Translations under genes and position numbers: made by a program | In this document: piece after piece, positions 1 through 11,594 of the stretch | Numbering within the stretch: the first letter of the stretch is position 1 | Layout: the number at the start of each line of letters is the position of its first letter | Notes under the pieces: generated by a model | What the model was told of the DNA's origin: nothing | Seen by the model: only the letters and a program-made list of their open reading frames with translations | Databases searched by the model: none | Assembly (NCBI RefSeq): GCF_002776525.5 | Contig: NC_045444.1 | Span: 31,086,442-31,150,441, forward strand | Source: Piliocolobus tephrosceles | Taxonomy: Eukaryota > Chordata > Mammalia > Primates > Cercopithecidae | Reading direction: 5' to 3' | Length of the DNA: 64,000 nucleotides

Positions 1-592
1 TCCCCAGCCAGGTTGGCTCTGGATCAGGTGTAGTGTGTCAGCTGTGCTGAATGTGCCCTATTGATCTGAGAAAGGCTGCACTTTCTGCCACAAATTGAAT
101 TCAAATTGCTTAAGAGAGGAAGGCATCAGGTGCTACTTGCTTCATATTTCAAAATAATTTTCTTCCATACCAGTTTGGTAGTAGATTGTTTAGTCTTCTG
201 TAAAAATCTGTCTTTTAAAACATATCCTCTGAAATATATACGATTTTCTTTAAAACCATTTTTTAATGCCATGGACAAGTGCATTCTAGACACATTTCAT
301 ATTTTTGAAAACTGAAGAGTTTACTTAAAGATTATGGCCCATACCAACTAGGTGATATTTTATAAAAGGGAATTTTGCTATTTACTTTAAGGAGAATAAA
401 GATATGTTTCTCTATTTATTAATTAATTATAAGAACTTAATTAGAAACATAGGAAACAAAACACAGGATTTTAAGAAGGGGATAATCTAAAATAATGTTT
501 TCCAAGTACCTGTCATCCTAGAAGATGTACTTGGTTTGAATAAAAGTAACATTTGTTATTTAAAGAAAATGTTATGTTAACCCTTCCCCCCA

Positions 593-612
593 ACACACAC
601 ACACACACACAC
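593..612. repeat. (CA)n microsatellite
   Basis: About ten CA dinucleotides directly follow a short C-run. The tract is short. Confidence 0.9.
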
Positions 613-691
613 TTCCCTGGGCCCCCAACAACATACTCAGAAGCTGATAAAAGGAGGACCCTTGGCATGAAGCCTGGGTAAAGACCCAAGT

Positions 692-743
692 CCCACCCAT
701 TTGCCTGTCCCCACCCATTTGCCTGTCCCCACCCATTTTGCCT
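692..743. repeat. 18-bp tandem repeat, nearly three copies
   Basis: The unit CCCACCCATTTGCCTGTC repeats with an exact 18-bp period, starting at 692, 710 and 728. The third copy is partial and has one extra T. The first two copies are identical, which points to recent slippage. Confidence 0.9.
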
Positions 744-984
744 CTGATTAAGGTCTTTGATGCTTTGGAGCCTCTCAAAAGAACCTAAAAATCACTGAAC
801 TGGGCAATGTTTGGTTTTAAGTGGGGCCATATCTAAACAATTTCAGAAGAATGCCAATCGAGGCTATTTTAAAAATCTATTTCTGAATGAGATATCATAA
901 TATCTCCTAAGTCAATTAAGTATACAACACAGCCAGAAAATTCTTCGTAAGCAATGTCGCTTGTTATTCTGTTCGGACATTGGT

Positions 985-1280
985 GATTACCTCATTCATT
1001 CAATAAATATTCATTGATTATCTACTATATACCAGACACATTTCTAGATACTGAAGAGACATAAGTGAACAAAACAGAAAAAAACTGCACTTAATAAGGA
1101 CTTTATGCATTCCAGTGGAAGACACATAGACAGTGTGTAATTAGCAACATAAAAATAAAATTTTCAGTAATAGAGGATACAAGTGTGATGAAAAATAATA
1201 GAAGCATCAAAAGAGGAGTTGAAAGTACTGAAAGAAAGAGGTAGAAGAAATTTTAAATGGGATACTTCAGGTAAGCTTAA
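985..1280 (-). repeat. LINE2 (L2) 3'-end remnant
   Basis: The segment opens with a TTCATTCAATAAATATTCATT block and continues through a 'tctactatataccagacac...tagatactg...gtgaacaaaacag' series. That is the usual reverse-complement reading of an L2 3' terminus. Divergence is high, as expected for this ancient family. The far boundary is soft. Confidence 0.6.
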
Positions 1281-1289
1281 TTTAGAAAG

Positions 1290-3524
1290 TTATATTTGAA
1301 TAGAGACATTGATGAGGGGAAAGAGATAGCCACATAGATCTCTGGGGACAAATACATATTTAACAGTATTTTGCATATACTAAACATTCAAATGCTATAG
1401 ATTATGCTTATTCTTGAGTTAGCCACAAAATTCTGGATCATGCTTCAGGGAACCAATACAAGGTTACTATCTTCAAATATAAAGAGGGGCAAATATAATA
1501 AACATAAAAATATTTGTAAAATGTAAAAAATGCAAACAAAATAAATTTAAAATAAAATGCGTTGTAGCTGTTGTTTAGCTAAATAGTATAGGGTAAAAGA
1601 GAAGGCAAGCCAGCATTTCATAGCACTTTTCATTTAAGGTTTTCCATGTGTTTCACAGTGCTGCTTTCCCATTTCTCAGTATAAACCTGGGGTTGGAAAG
1701 TTAAGTTGGCAATATAACTAGTGGTGAATTACAGCCAGTGCACATCAGTGCACAAAAGCTGATGGTGTGCATCTCTTCCTGATTCCCCTTAGTAACTTCA
1801 TGTTTGCAGATTAAAATCAGCTATGAGTGGGTACACTCATGCCATAGAAATTGAAAAACGCCACAAACCTGACCTGTCCTCATCCCAAGAGCTGGCTATT
1901 AAGCATTCACCAGCACATCGCAGAAAATAACCTACCGAGTCAATTTTAAATAGCCTCAACCTACTGCTTTGGTTTTAAAATGTACGCCAATTTTCTCAGG
2001 AATTCTTCATTAATAGTCTTATTAGATCAGTTGCCAGATTTTTTAAATACAATGTGTGTATGTATGTGTGTGTTTACTCCAAGAAATTTGACCCACTTAA
2101 TGACCTGTTTATTCCTAGTCAGCATGACCAGAAGAAACTACCCCTGATTATATCAAGTTAGAGCACAACACTTCCTGTAATGTTCATTTTAAATGATGAC
2201 TTGATCTATCGTTTGGAATTCTTCTGTTGTATGTGGAGAATAATTAGAATATTAAGTGGAAGTAAAAGTGACACATTGAAGCATAAAAATAGTCTGATTA
2301 CAAAAATTACACACTGCAGAACCGAACAAATTTTAAGATGAATGGTGCAGTTTGTAGAAGATGAAATATTTAGCAGATAATGTGTGAAACTTAGAAATAA
2401 TCAAAATAATTGAAGAAATATCAATTTGAGGGGTATGAATTGTCTACTTTACCTATATTTACCTTTGACTCAGCAATTCAGAGTTTACAAGTAATTCATA
2501 TGAGCATTTTCTGTCATCCAAAAATACATCTGTTTTCCAATCCACCTTCAGGATTTAAAAGACATTTTTGAGCCTGAGCATATAGGAGAGATTGATAATA
2601 TATCAGAGAATTTGTCAAATTCTCAAGATTTGATATTGCAATGTTTTATCTTCCTTAGTGAATGTTTGCCATTAAATCAACAACGTTTCTAAGAGAAGTT
2701 GAAAGGCTGTTAAGCTTATTACTATAATACACCAACAGGGGCTTAAAATCGGACCAGGTTTATTTGAAAAGGTTGCAAGATACAAACTAGACAGCTGCTT
2801 TTTTCTCACTCATTTCACTCTATTACTGGTTAACTTAGTGGAAAAAATGTAAATTTTCCAGGGATTTTAGGTTGAAGGTATCTCAGCCAATGTAGATGTG
2901 TGCTTGACTTGAGGTCTAATTTAACTCCCATGTAGTATTGATTGGTGTAGACCACTGAGGACACTTGCAATCTTCCTTTGCCAAAGGTAGGCAATGGTGT
3001 AAGGGTAAAGTGTAATAAATGCCCCTGTCCAGTTCTATGTCGATATCCAGCTGCCTTTTGTGTGAGTGTGTGTGCCATTTTGAGTGCATCAGTATTTCAC
3101 GTTTATTGTAGTGTGATGAAACACCTTTCAAAATGGCCAGAGGGACATTCAGCAGTAAGCGTTTAGGCAGTACAAATTGGAGTGAACAGGAGGACAGTTA
3201 GCAGGGAATATTTCTGAGGTCAAAGTAGTCTGGGTAGGAGCTGAATCAGCTAAATGCAGAGTTAAGAGCTACAGTACCTGCCGCAAAGTAAATATAGATT
3301 ACCTTCTTGATGACAAATTGATCCACTAGACAAGGATCTTTCAGACAAAGAGACAAGTGCAAAAAATTAAGTAATTCACATTGACCAATTTTTTTAACCC
3401 TTTACTCTGCAACCATCCTATCTTCCTGTAACTTTTTACTTGAGATCATTTCAATCTAAACTAATCTTTTGAACAAGTAAATACCTATGTAAACTTAAAT
3501 TCTAACCTATTGAGAGCCAAGTTG
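1290..3524. other. Unassigned non-coding DNA
   Basis: AT-rich sequence with no recognised repeat, apart from a short TG/TATG run near 2050-2072. Small overlapping open frames on both strands around 2830-3166 show no domain or homology that I recognise. Confidence 0.45.
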
Positions 3525-3528
3525 TTAA

Positions 3529-3658
3529 CCCATTTATGCTGGAGGTTGCTATTTTTTGAATTTTTGCAATCAGGCCTTGGCAATGACCTTGAGCAGTAGG
3601 ATATAAATAACTCCCACATGCTTAGCGTTCCAATAATGGAACACTAGACATAAATGGG
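3529..3658. mobile_element. piggyBac-type non-autonomous DNA element (MER85-like)
   Basis: A 130-bp element is bounded on both sides by TTAA (3525-3528 and 3659-3662), the piggyBac target duplication. It begins CCCATTTATG and ends CATAAATGGG, so it has 10-bp perfect terminal inverted repeats. Structure, length and internal sequence match my recollection of MER85, a non-autonomous relative of the PGBD3 lineage. It has no coding capacity. The class call rests on visible TTAA and CCC/GGG termini; the family name is from memory. Confidence 0.82.
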
Positions 3659-3819
3659 TTAATTCCTCCTCATTTAACTTATGATTCTATACAATCACTA
3701 CATCAGTTGTAACTTCTAAATCTCAAGAGTTTACTAAGCCTTATTATGCAATTGTTCTGATAATCACATCTGAAAACTTATACATGGGTAGAAAATCAGC
3801 CGAATGCAGAAGTTCCACT

Positions 3820-3870
3820 CTGAATTAGTTCACCAAGTATTGTTGAGCCTCTACTATGTGCCTGCCTGCT
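3820..3870 (-). repeat. Short L2/MIR-like 3'-end fragment
   Basis: The run 'accaagtattgttgagcc' followed by 'ctactatgtgcctgcctg' resembles the reverse complement of the L2 3' terminus. It is too short to classify firmly. Confidence 0.4.
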
Positions 3871-3969
3871 GTAAGTTTATTTATATAGTGGCTGCCTTCA
3901 AAAGATCTGTTTTTCCAATTTATTAAGACAGACAAATTTCATTGGAAAGGAATAGTGGTATAAGATGGA

Positions 3970-4610
3970 TAATGCCTTCATTCACTTAGCTAACATTTAT
4001 TGAATGACTATTCCAAGCAAGGATCAGTGGCACATGATGGGATATTAGCCTCAAATACTTAGCTCCTTTCTACAAGGAGCTCTCCATTTATTTGGGGAAG
4101 ATAAGCTGTCAGATAATCAAAATAGAATATGGTAGATGATACTATAGAAATATACACATAGAATATATATATATAGATGATACTATAGATATATATAAAT
4201 AGAGTATATATAGATGATTATATATATAGATGATTATATATATTATATATAAACAGAATATGGTAGATGATGGGTCAAGTTACCCAGAATGATGGGTGAG
4301 AAGAAATCACAGAAGGCTTTCTAGAAAAGATTATAAAATGAGAAAGTAGGACCTGACAGGGTTAAGAAGGGAAAAGACAGAGTTATGAAGGGAGGGTGAG
4401 GTAAGGGGAAAACATTCAGAGAAAGCAGTGGCACATATAATGCACCAACAGGTCATGTTCAGGAATGTAGAAATCATTTGGCATTGCTACAAACAAGCAC
4501 AAATAAACAATAGCAACTAAGGGTGGTGATGGGCAGCACGTGAAAGAGTAGCATAACCAACTGATATCCCTACTGGAAGTTGACAGCATAGAAATTATAT
4601 AAAATTAATA
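3970..4610 (-). repeat. LINE2 (L2) remnant interrupted by an AT-rich repeat expansion
   Basis: The segment starts with an L2 3'-terminus-like block (TTCATTCACTTAGCTAACAT, then TTATTGAATGACTATTCCAAG). It continues with text typical of reversed L2, such as 'agaaggctttctagaaaa' and 'gagaaagtaggacctgaca'. The AT expansion at 4124-4271 splits it. Confidence 0.55.
4124..4271. repeat. TATAGATGAT-rich tandem expansion flanked by 17-bp direct repeats
   Basis: AGAATATGGTAGATGAT occurs identically at 4124-4140 and 4255-4271. Between the copies, degenerate derivatives of the same motif (TATAGATGAT units mixed with AT dinucleotides) recur several times. The arrangement suggests a small minisatellite grew from one L2-derived motif. 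Confidence 0.8.
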
Positions 4611-4611
4611 A

Positions 4612-5160
4612 TAACAAGCTAATGAAATCATCCTTGTCTTAAGGAAGGTTAAGATCTAACATCAAATTGTGGTAATTGAGATGATTTTAAAAAGAAATAA
4701 ACTTGAGCTGGACAATTTGCAGAAAGTTTCTCCACAAACTATTAGAAATGTAAATGTTCCATTGCATCTAAAAAATCATAGTGGTAAGGTTTTAAATAGA
4801 CCCATCCTGAGAAGTACAATTTTTCAGACAGTTTCTTAAAGTCAAACTGTGAATATTACTGATACAATTTTACTTTTCATTTGGAAGTGAATTCACTGTA
4901 GGTAACATTTTTCAGGTGCTAATTGTTGTTGGATGTTGAGGGTCTCCTGTATGGAATCAAATATGCCAAGGGAATTGAAAGAACAGTCCAAAGAATGAAT
5001 CCTCTATGTTTTACAAACACCAATTCCTAGTAGAACCAAAGATATATCCAAGAAGATGCAGAATTTCCTCTTCAGACAGTACAGATCCCATTAAATGTGT
5101 GTTAGTTGCTCACTGTGATGACAAACTTCTAGTATTTCATAGGCTACACTTACAAGAGAA
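4612..5160. other. Unassigned non-coding DNA
   Basis: AT-rich flank of the Tigger element. No repeat or gene is recognised. Confidence 0.45.
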
Positions 5161-5366
5161 CATAGACATACATTGGAGATACTGTGGGTTCAATTACAGA
5201 CCACCACAATAAGGTGAATATAGCAATAAAATCAGTTGCCCCAATTTTTTTTGTTTCCCAATGGATATAAAAATTATGCTTGCACTATACCATAGTCTAT
5301 TAAGTGCACAATAGCACTATGTTTAAATTCACAATGGACATGTGTTAATTAAAAATACTTCATCGC

Positions 5367-5682
5367 GACTGGGTGTGGTGGCTCACACCTGTAATCCTAG
5401 AACTTTGGGAAGCCGAGGCGGGAAGATCACCTGAGCTCTGGAGTTTGAGACCAGCCTGGCCAACATGGTGATACCTCAGCTCTACTAAAAATACAAAAAT
5501 TAGCCAGGCTTGGTGGCACATGCCTGTAATCCCAGCTACTAGGGAGTCTGAGGCAGGAAAATCACTTGAACCCAGGAGGCAGAGGCTGCAGTTAGCCCAG
5601 ATCATGCCACTGTGCCACTGCACTCCAGCCTGGGTGACAGAACTAGACTCCATCTCAAAAAACAAACAAACAAACAAAACTC
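5367..5682 (+). mobile_element. Alu (S-type) inserted in the Tigger element
   Basis: A complete dimeric Alu opens GACTGGGTGTGGTGG (degraded GGCCGGGCGCGGTGG), has a left and a right arm, and ends in an A-rich CAAA-repeat tail. A diverged ~10-bp target-site duplication flanks it (ACTTCATCGC / ACTCTATTGC). The many CpG losses fit an older AluS age. The insertion sits near the transposon's 3' terminus. Confidence 0.93.
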
Positions 5683-5689
5683 TATTGCT

Positions 5690-7448
5690 AAAAAATGCCA
5701 ACAATCATCTGAACCTTCGGAGTCCTAATTTTATCACTGGTGGAGGGTTTTACTTCAATGTTGATAGCTGCTGACTGACCAGGTTGGTGGTTGCTGAAGG
5801 TTGGAGTGACTGTGGCAATTTCTTAAAATAAGACAACTGTGAAGTTTGCCACATAACTGACTCTTCCTTTCACTAAAGATTTCTCTGTTGTATATGATGC
5901 TATTTGATAACATTTACCCACTAAATAGAACTTCTTACAAAATTGGAATGAATCCTCTCAAACCCTGTTGCTCCTTTATCAACTAAGTTTATGAAATATT
6001 CTAAATTCTTTGTTGTCACTTCAGCAATGTTCATAGCATCTTCACCAGGAGTAGATTCCATTTCAAGAAATCACTTTTCTTTGTAGCTCCTCATCTGTTC
6101 ATTTAATCACGAGACTGCAGCAATTCATTCATGTTCAGTCTCGACTTCGAATTCCAGTTCCCTTGCTATGTCTACCACATCTGCAGTTACATTCTCTGCT
6201 GCTGTCTTGAATCCCCCAAATTGAATTCCATCCATGAGGATTGGAATCAACTTCTTCCAAACTCCTGTTAACATTGATATTGTGACCTCCTCTCATAAAT
6301 CATGAATGTTCTTCATGGCATTTAGAATGATGAATTTTTTCCAGAAGGTTTTCAGGTGACTGCCCAGATTCATGAAAGGCATCACTATCTATTGCAGCCA
6401 GGCCTTTACAAAATGTTTTTCTTAAACAATAAGACTTGAAATTGGAAATTACTGTTTGATTCATGGGCTGCAGAATGGATGTTGTTTTAGTGGCATAAAA
6501 ATATTAATCTCATTGTACAACACAATCAGAGCTCTTGGACGATCAGATGCACTGATGGTGAGCACTTATATTTGAAAGAAATCTATTTTTTTGAGTAGTA
6601 GATTTCAACAGTGGGCTTAAAATACTCAGTAAACCATGTTTTATACAGAAGTGCTGTTTTCCAGCATTTGTTCATTCATTTGTACAGCACAGGCAGAATA
6701 GATTTATCATAATTCTTAAGGGTCCTAACATCTTTGGAATGGTAAATAAACATTACCTTCTACTTAAAAACCACTAGCTGCATTAGCCTCTAAGCAGAAA
6801 ATCAGATTGTCGTTTGAGCTTTGAAGCCAGGCATTGACTTCTCCCTTCTAGCTGTGAATGTCCTGGATGACATCTTTTTCCAATATAATGCTGTTTTTTT
6901 CCTACAGTGGAAATCTGTTGTTTAGATAGCCACCTTTATCAATGACCTCAGCTAGATCCTCTGGATAACATGCTGCAGCTTCTCCATCAGCATTTGCGAC
7001 TTCACCTTGCACTTTTGTGTTGTGGAGTTGGCTTCTTTCCTTCATCCTCATGAACCCATCTCTGATAGCTGCAAAGTCTTCTGCGGCTTCTTCACCTCTC
7101 TCAGTCTTCATAGAATCAGAAAGAATTAGGGCTTTGCTTTGGATTAGGCTTTGGTTAATGGGTACCTTGTGGCTAATCTGATCTTCTATCCAGATCATTA
7201 AAACTTTCAGCAATAAGGCTGTTTGACTTCCTTATCATTTGTGTGTTCACTGGAGTAACACTTTTAACATTGTTCAATAACTTTTCCTTTGCCTCCACAA
7301 CTTGGCTACCTGTTTGGTGCAAAAGGCCTAGCTTTTGACCTATCTCAGCTTTCAACATGCCTTCCTCACTAAACTTAATCTTTTCTAGCTTTTGATTTAA
7401 AATGGGAGACTTGCAACTCTTCTTTTCACTCGAACACTTAGAAGCCGT
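5690..7448 (-). pseudogene. Degenerate Tigger/pogo-type transposase
   Basis: Read on the minus strand, this spans roughly 580 codons' worth of a pogo-family transposase, an enzyme that cuts and moves its own transposon in the nucleus. The N-terminal part (about 7173-7448) resembles the helix-turn-helix segment with the AEIGQKLGLL motif. The following part (about 6902-7213) resembles the CENP-B-like DNA-binding region. Later regions resemble the DDE catalytic domain but are broken by stops and frameshifts. The expected start codon reads ACG instead of ATG (7446-7448, complement). No intact product is possible. The Alu lies downstream of its end. Confidence 0.8.
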
Positions 7449-7864
7449 AGTATATTATTAATTGGCATAATTTTAACATTGTTCTATTTCAGGGAATAGA
7501 GAGACTGGAGGAGAGGGAAGGAGGGGAATGGACAGTTGGTGGAGAAGTCAGAACACACAATAATTATTGATTAAGTTCACCATGTGGGTGCAGTTTTTAG
7601 TTCCCTAAAATAGTTACACAGTAACATCAAAGATTACTGATCAGAGATCACCAATGCAAATACAATATTAATGAAAAAGCTTGAAATATTTTGAAAGCTA
7701 CCAAAATGTGACACAGAGACACAAAGTAAGTTCATGCTGTTGGAAAAATAACACTTATAGATTTGCTTGATGCAGGGCTGCCAGAAATCTTCCATTTGTA
7801 AAAAAACTAAAATATCTGCAAAGCACAATGAAGCAAAGTGCAATAAAACAAGGTATGCTTGTAT

Positions 7865-8535
7865 CCACTTTAATTCAATAAACTAAAATAACAAGAGTTG
7901 ACTTATATGCCTAAAATTGATTTCTCAGTTTTAAGGCTAGTTACCCTTGTTTAGGGGACACATCTAATATAACACACATAGCTGGTGACCACCCCCTGCA
8001 AATTCATCAAATTAGAAATATTCAAATTTTTTCTGATGGGACTCTGTCCTAGCTACTTTTTGGCAACACTCAAGTAGGAAAAGAAAATGAAGAGAACCAC
8101 TGAAGTCAGAATATGGTCCTGGATTTTCTTCATGAACTGAAGATAGAATTTCTGTCTTATAATTAGCCAGAGCCTAGAGACAATTTGGAATTATGTCCTA
8201 GGGGTTAAAGGCATGCTCAATATTTTAGCCAGTCAAGCAATTAAATGATTAACATTATTGCATATCATAAAGTAATATTTTTAATTAATGTTTTAAATAT
8301 TACAAAGAAATGTGTAAATAAACACATGATATGAATCAATAAATCAATTCAAAACTTTGTCAATAGAAGGGGCTCAAAAATATCCACATAAGCAACTTAT
8401 TTTTAAGTAGAATGCCAAAATTTGTAAACTTAGAAGTATGAACTCAGTATCTGAAATATCACTTCGAATTCTCTGTTACATTAATGTTATACTAACTTCT
8501 AGAGAAATTTGAGGATAATAAAATTTCCTCCTGTT
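7865..8535. other. Unassigned AT-rich non-coding DNA
   Basis: No recognised repeat or gene. Confidence 0.45.
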
Positions 8536-8540
8536 GATAA

Positions 8541-8628
8541 GAAAGGAGAGAGAGAGGGAGAAAAAGAGAGAGAGAGAAATGAAAGGGACGTGGAGAGAGA
8601 GATGAGAGAGAGGGACGGAGTGGGAGAG
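8541..8628. repeat. (GA)n purine-rich low-complexity tract
   Basis: An almost uninterrupted purine run made of GAGA and GGGA blocks. It is a candidate triplex-forming tract. Confidence 0.85.
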
Positions 8629-8629
8629 T

Positions 8630-10806
8630 CATTGCTAAGAAAACGATAAATTGATGGGTATCCATTTTATGTCAATGAAAGAATTATCTCAAGCTGCCTG
8701 GCTCTAATTTCTACTAATAAGCAAAATATCAGAAGAATTTGCTGTATGCTTTTTTAAAGAATTATGTTTTCATGTACGTAATCACATCTGTGAACACGTT
8801 AGGGGGATAGAGTTACTAGCATATGTTTCCAAGTGTGTTCCATTATATTCCTACTGCAATTTTCTGAGCACTAATTTCAACTGTACTTCAAGCTTCCTCT
8901 AGCTACACTGATGTAAATACTGTATATATTTCAGGAATTCTGTACAAAATTATATATTTGATAGCAGAGTGACTGCTAGCTCAGTAAACATTGCATAGCT
9001 GCATTGTATTCATCGTGGTGCCGCATGATTTTTGCACAGCAGGCACACAGAGGAGGGGAATTTGTATACATTAATATTTTGAAGTCAAATCCTTGAATAT
9101 CCTGTCAATCAATTCACATCCTAATTGGAGAAACTCCAGCATCCCCTACTATCATGGGTACGGGGAGAAAGGCCCATTTTAGAGATGAACTGACTGAGGT
9201 AATGATAAATGAAATGATTTATTAAGATAACATCAAATCAAGAGCATGAAGAGGAAGGGAAGATAAATCACAGCTTATTGATTGTAGCAGCTTCAACCCA
9301 GGCCTCCCAGTGAGTGCCAAAGGTATAGAGCCTCCTAGAGAAAATGGCTGTTAAGTAGGAGGCATTGACTAGCCGGTATGAGGCAATACAGCCATCTCAC
9401 CTCTGAGCATCATATCCTTCACCTTTGACGCCAGAGATGCTCATTGCTTCCCACTCTATTTTCTTTGCTCAAGGCAATGGCTAAAGTAAAAAGAGCCAAT
9501 GTATTTAAGGCATTGCAGTTCACAGGTCTCTAACATATCTGGGGCATCTGTATACACTGATGGAAAGTATTTTCAGTTCAATCACTTTGAAAGCCTGGAT
9601 TATAGAAGAGCAGGAGGACTTGTAACATGGACAACAAAGTTTTTTTGTTGTTGTTGTTTTCTTTTATCAACATGAAGCTCAGTTAGCAATTGCACCAAGC
9701 ATTGATTCCACTGGCCTGTTTGTTGGCACTACAGGGGTCTTTTTAGTTGTACAACACAGACATATGCTGAACAGCCTTTGATTTTTCTTTTTTTTTCTTA
9801 GAAGTTTGTTTTACAGGATAGGCCATTGCCAGCATGTGTTGCTCCAGTCATTATATAAGATCTATATTATCACTTTGTACTTAAAAATCACCTGTTCCTA
9901 CCCTCTCGTTTATATCATCTTCTGCCAATCCTTGGGCGTTTGCTGGTTTTTCCCAAAATCAGTCTTAGAAGTTCTGGGTTTCATGTGCAGATCTACTATG
10001 AAAACATCATATCAGTGAATAATTCTCCTGGGAACTCTCTTCTCACTGTTTCTTGGGCATGCTGTGGAACACTCATTATTGTGAAGGGAGTTATGCACGT
10101 GCTTCAAGCAGAGAACAGAACCCTTAGTGTAAACTTTTTGACAGGAGTCTCTGAAACAACTTTTCAAAACCCGTGTCTCGTTTATTTTCCTCTTTTTTCC
10201 TCCTGGTTTGATGTCAGTCATCAATTGAGCAGGAGACAACTCATTTCATTTCTGTGACATACCATGATGGACTTGTGTTGCAACCCTGACTTATTTTGAG
10301 AACTTCAATTTCTCAAGCTGAAAGCTTGAATGTCCCATGGTTGGAAGAGCTATTGATCCAATGTAGATGGACGGCTCAAGAGGAACTGATACATTCCTTA
10401 CAGCACTTTCTTTTTCCCTTGCCTCCCTGGCTGCTATATAACATAGTCTTTCTCAGAGTTTCTTGTCATCTACAAACTTTGATTCTAGTATCACGTATAT
10501 ATTCTCTTTTTACACCATTTTATTCACTGTAAGCTTGTCTTCCTGTGGTAATGCTCCATTTCATTTCAGATGAATTGTCTATTAACTTATGAGTTAGTTA
10601 TTCTTGGTCTCTTTTACAACTTGCCGTAGAGAATCTAGGCATCAAGATTAAGTGATATTTTCAAAGTGCTTTCCTAGGCATTTTAGAAGAATGTATAATA
10701 TTTCTCTCAAGTACAATATGTTAATATGCCAATAAAAATTTTAAAAATTTAAGCTATTATTTAAAACAGCAACTAAGAAATCTGAAAATAACCTCAAATG
10801 GGCATC
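8630..10806. other. Unassigned non-coding DNA, non-repetitive in appearance
   Basis: No repeat is recognised over about 2.2 kb, the longest such stretch in the left half. The segment 8940-9130 is less AT-rich and has a complex, non-repetitive texture. Overlapping small frames at 9806-10257 on both strands show no known domain and are not called. Confidence 0.45.
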
Positions 10807-10816
10807 AAGAAGTAGA

Positions 10817-11117
10817 TTTTTTTTTTTTTTTTTTTGAGATGGATTCTCGCTCTGTTGCCCAGGCTGGAGTGCAGTGGCGTGATCTAGGCTCACTGCAACC
10901 TCCGCCTCCCAGGTTTACGCCATTCTCCTGCCTCAGCCTCCTGAGTAGCTGGGACTACAGGTCCCCACCACCACGCCTGGCTAAATTTTTTATTTCTTTA
11001 TTAGAGACTGGGTTTCACTGTGTTAGCCCAGATGGTCTCCATCTCCTGACCCTGTGATCCACCCACCTCGGCCTCCCAAAGTGCTGGGATTACAGGCGTG
11101 AGCCACCTCACCCGCCC
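10817..11117 (-). mobile_element. AluY-like element with 15-bp target-site duplication
   Basis: The element begins with its poly(T), followed by the antisense right arm (GAGATGGATTCTCGCTCTGT) and left arm, ending CACCTCACCCGCC. The AluY-type words 'gtgttagccc.gatggtctcc' and 'cgccattctcctgcctcag' are present. AAGAAGTAGATTTTT flanks both sides (10807-10821, partly shared with the tail, and 11118-11132). The perfect duplication indicates a relatively young insertion. Confidence 0.95.
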
Positions 11118-11134
11118 AAGAAGTAGATTTTTAA

Positions 11135-11395
11135 AAACCTGATATACAAAAGTCCTGGTAGAAATATCATGCTTTACGCTCTTTTTGATAGGGGAAGGTG
11201 GCTACACCATGCCTGAAATTCCAGAGAATTGGACTACCTTGGCCTGAAATTTCTTTCTTCAACTAAAAACAACATCGGTTTATTCGTGGATAAAAGTATT
11301 AGCACTCAATCTGTACCCACTTGGGACAACAAAAGAGAATATAAGCTTTTTACTTGGCAGACTTCATGGAAATTAATTTTCTTCCTAACATTTAA
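11135..11395. other. Unassigned non-coding DNA
   Basis: No recognised feature between the AluY and the MIR fragment. Confidence 0.4.
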
Positions 11396-11397
11396 AG

Positions 11398-11585
11398 TAA
11401 GCGCTAAGCTCTGTGCAAAGAATTTTGATGCATTTGTTCATCTAGTCTTCATAAGTCCTCTATAAATTACACCTCATTATGATATATATTTTACAGGTGG
11501 AGATACTTGAATTCATAACTTATTCAAGCTTAATAGTTAACAAGGGTAAAGCAACTACTGAAAACAGTTCTATCTGACTTTGGAA
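11398..11585 (-). repeat. MIR SINE fragment
   Basis: Reversed MIR core words appear in order: 'gcgctaagctctgtgcaaag', 'tagtcttcataagtcctct', 'ttttacaggtggagatactt' and 'cttattcaagcttaatagt'. They correspond to the 'lower case, fraction, ACAGATGAGGAAACTGAG, GTAACTTGCCCAAG' layout of MIR. The copy is well diverged. Confidence 0.65.
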
Positions 11586-11594
11586 CATATAGGG

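Larger units (their letters stand above)
1..958. other. Unassigned AT-rich non-coding DNA
   Basis: No exon, RNA gene or recognisable interspersed repeat is evident. The stretch contains a short CA repeat and an 18-bp minisatellite, listed separately. The small open frames here have no recognisable protein similarity and are not annotated. Confidence 0.5.
5163..7861 (-). mobile_element. Tigger1-like (pogo/Tc1-mariner) DNA transposon, near full length
   Basis: The two ends are inverted copies of a CAGGCATACC-type terminus. The left end reads TAGACATACATTGGAGATA, and the right end read on the minus strand starts CAAGCATACCTTGT. A TA dinucleotide follows the right end, as expected for this superfamily; the left TA appears mutated to CA. 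Subtracting the Alu at 5367-5682 leaves about 2.4 kb, the expected size of intact Tigger1. The central part carries degraded transposase sequence. Base-level decay indicates an ancient, immobile copy. Class is firm; the exact Tigger number is from memory. Confidence 0.87.

Noticed and set aside
5360..5704. 114-codon minus-strand frame
   Set aside because: Falls entirely within the Alu inserted in the Tigger element.
9806..10257. Overlapping open frames of 70-105 codons on both strands
   Set aside because: Overlap in several frames, no recognisable domain, no splice or promoter context; consistent with chance.
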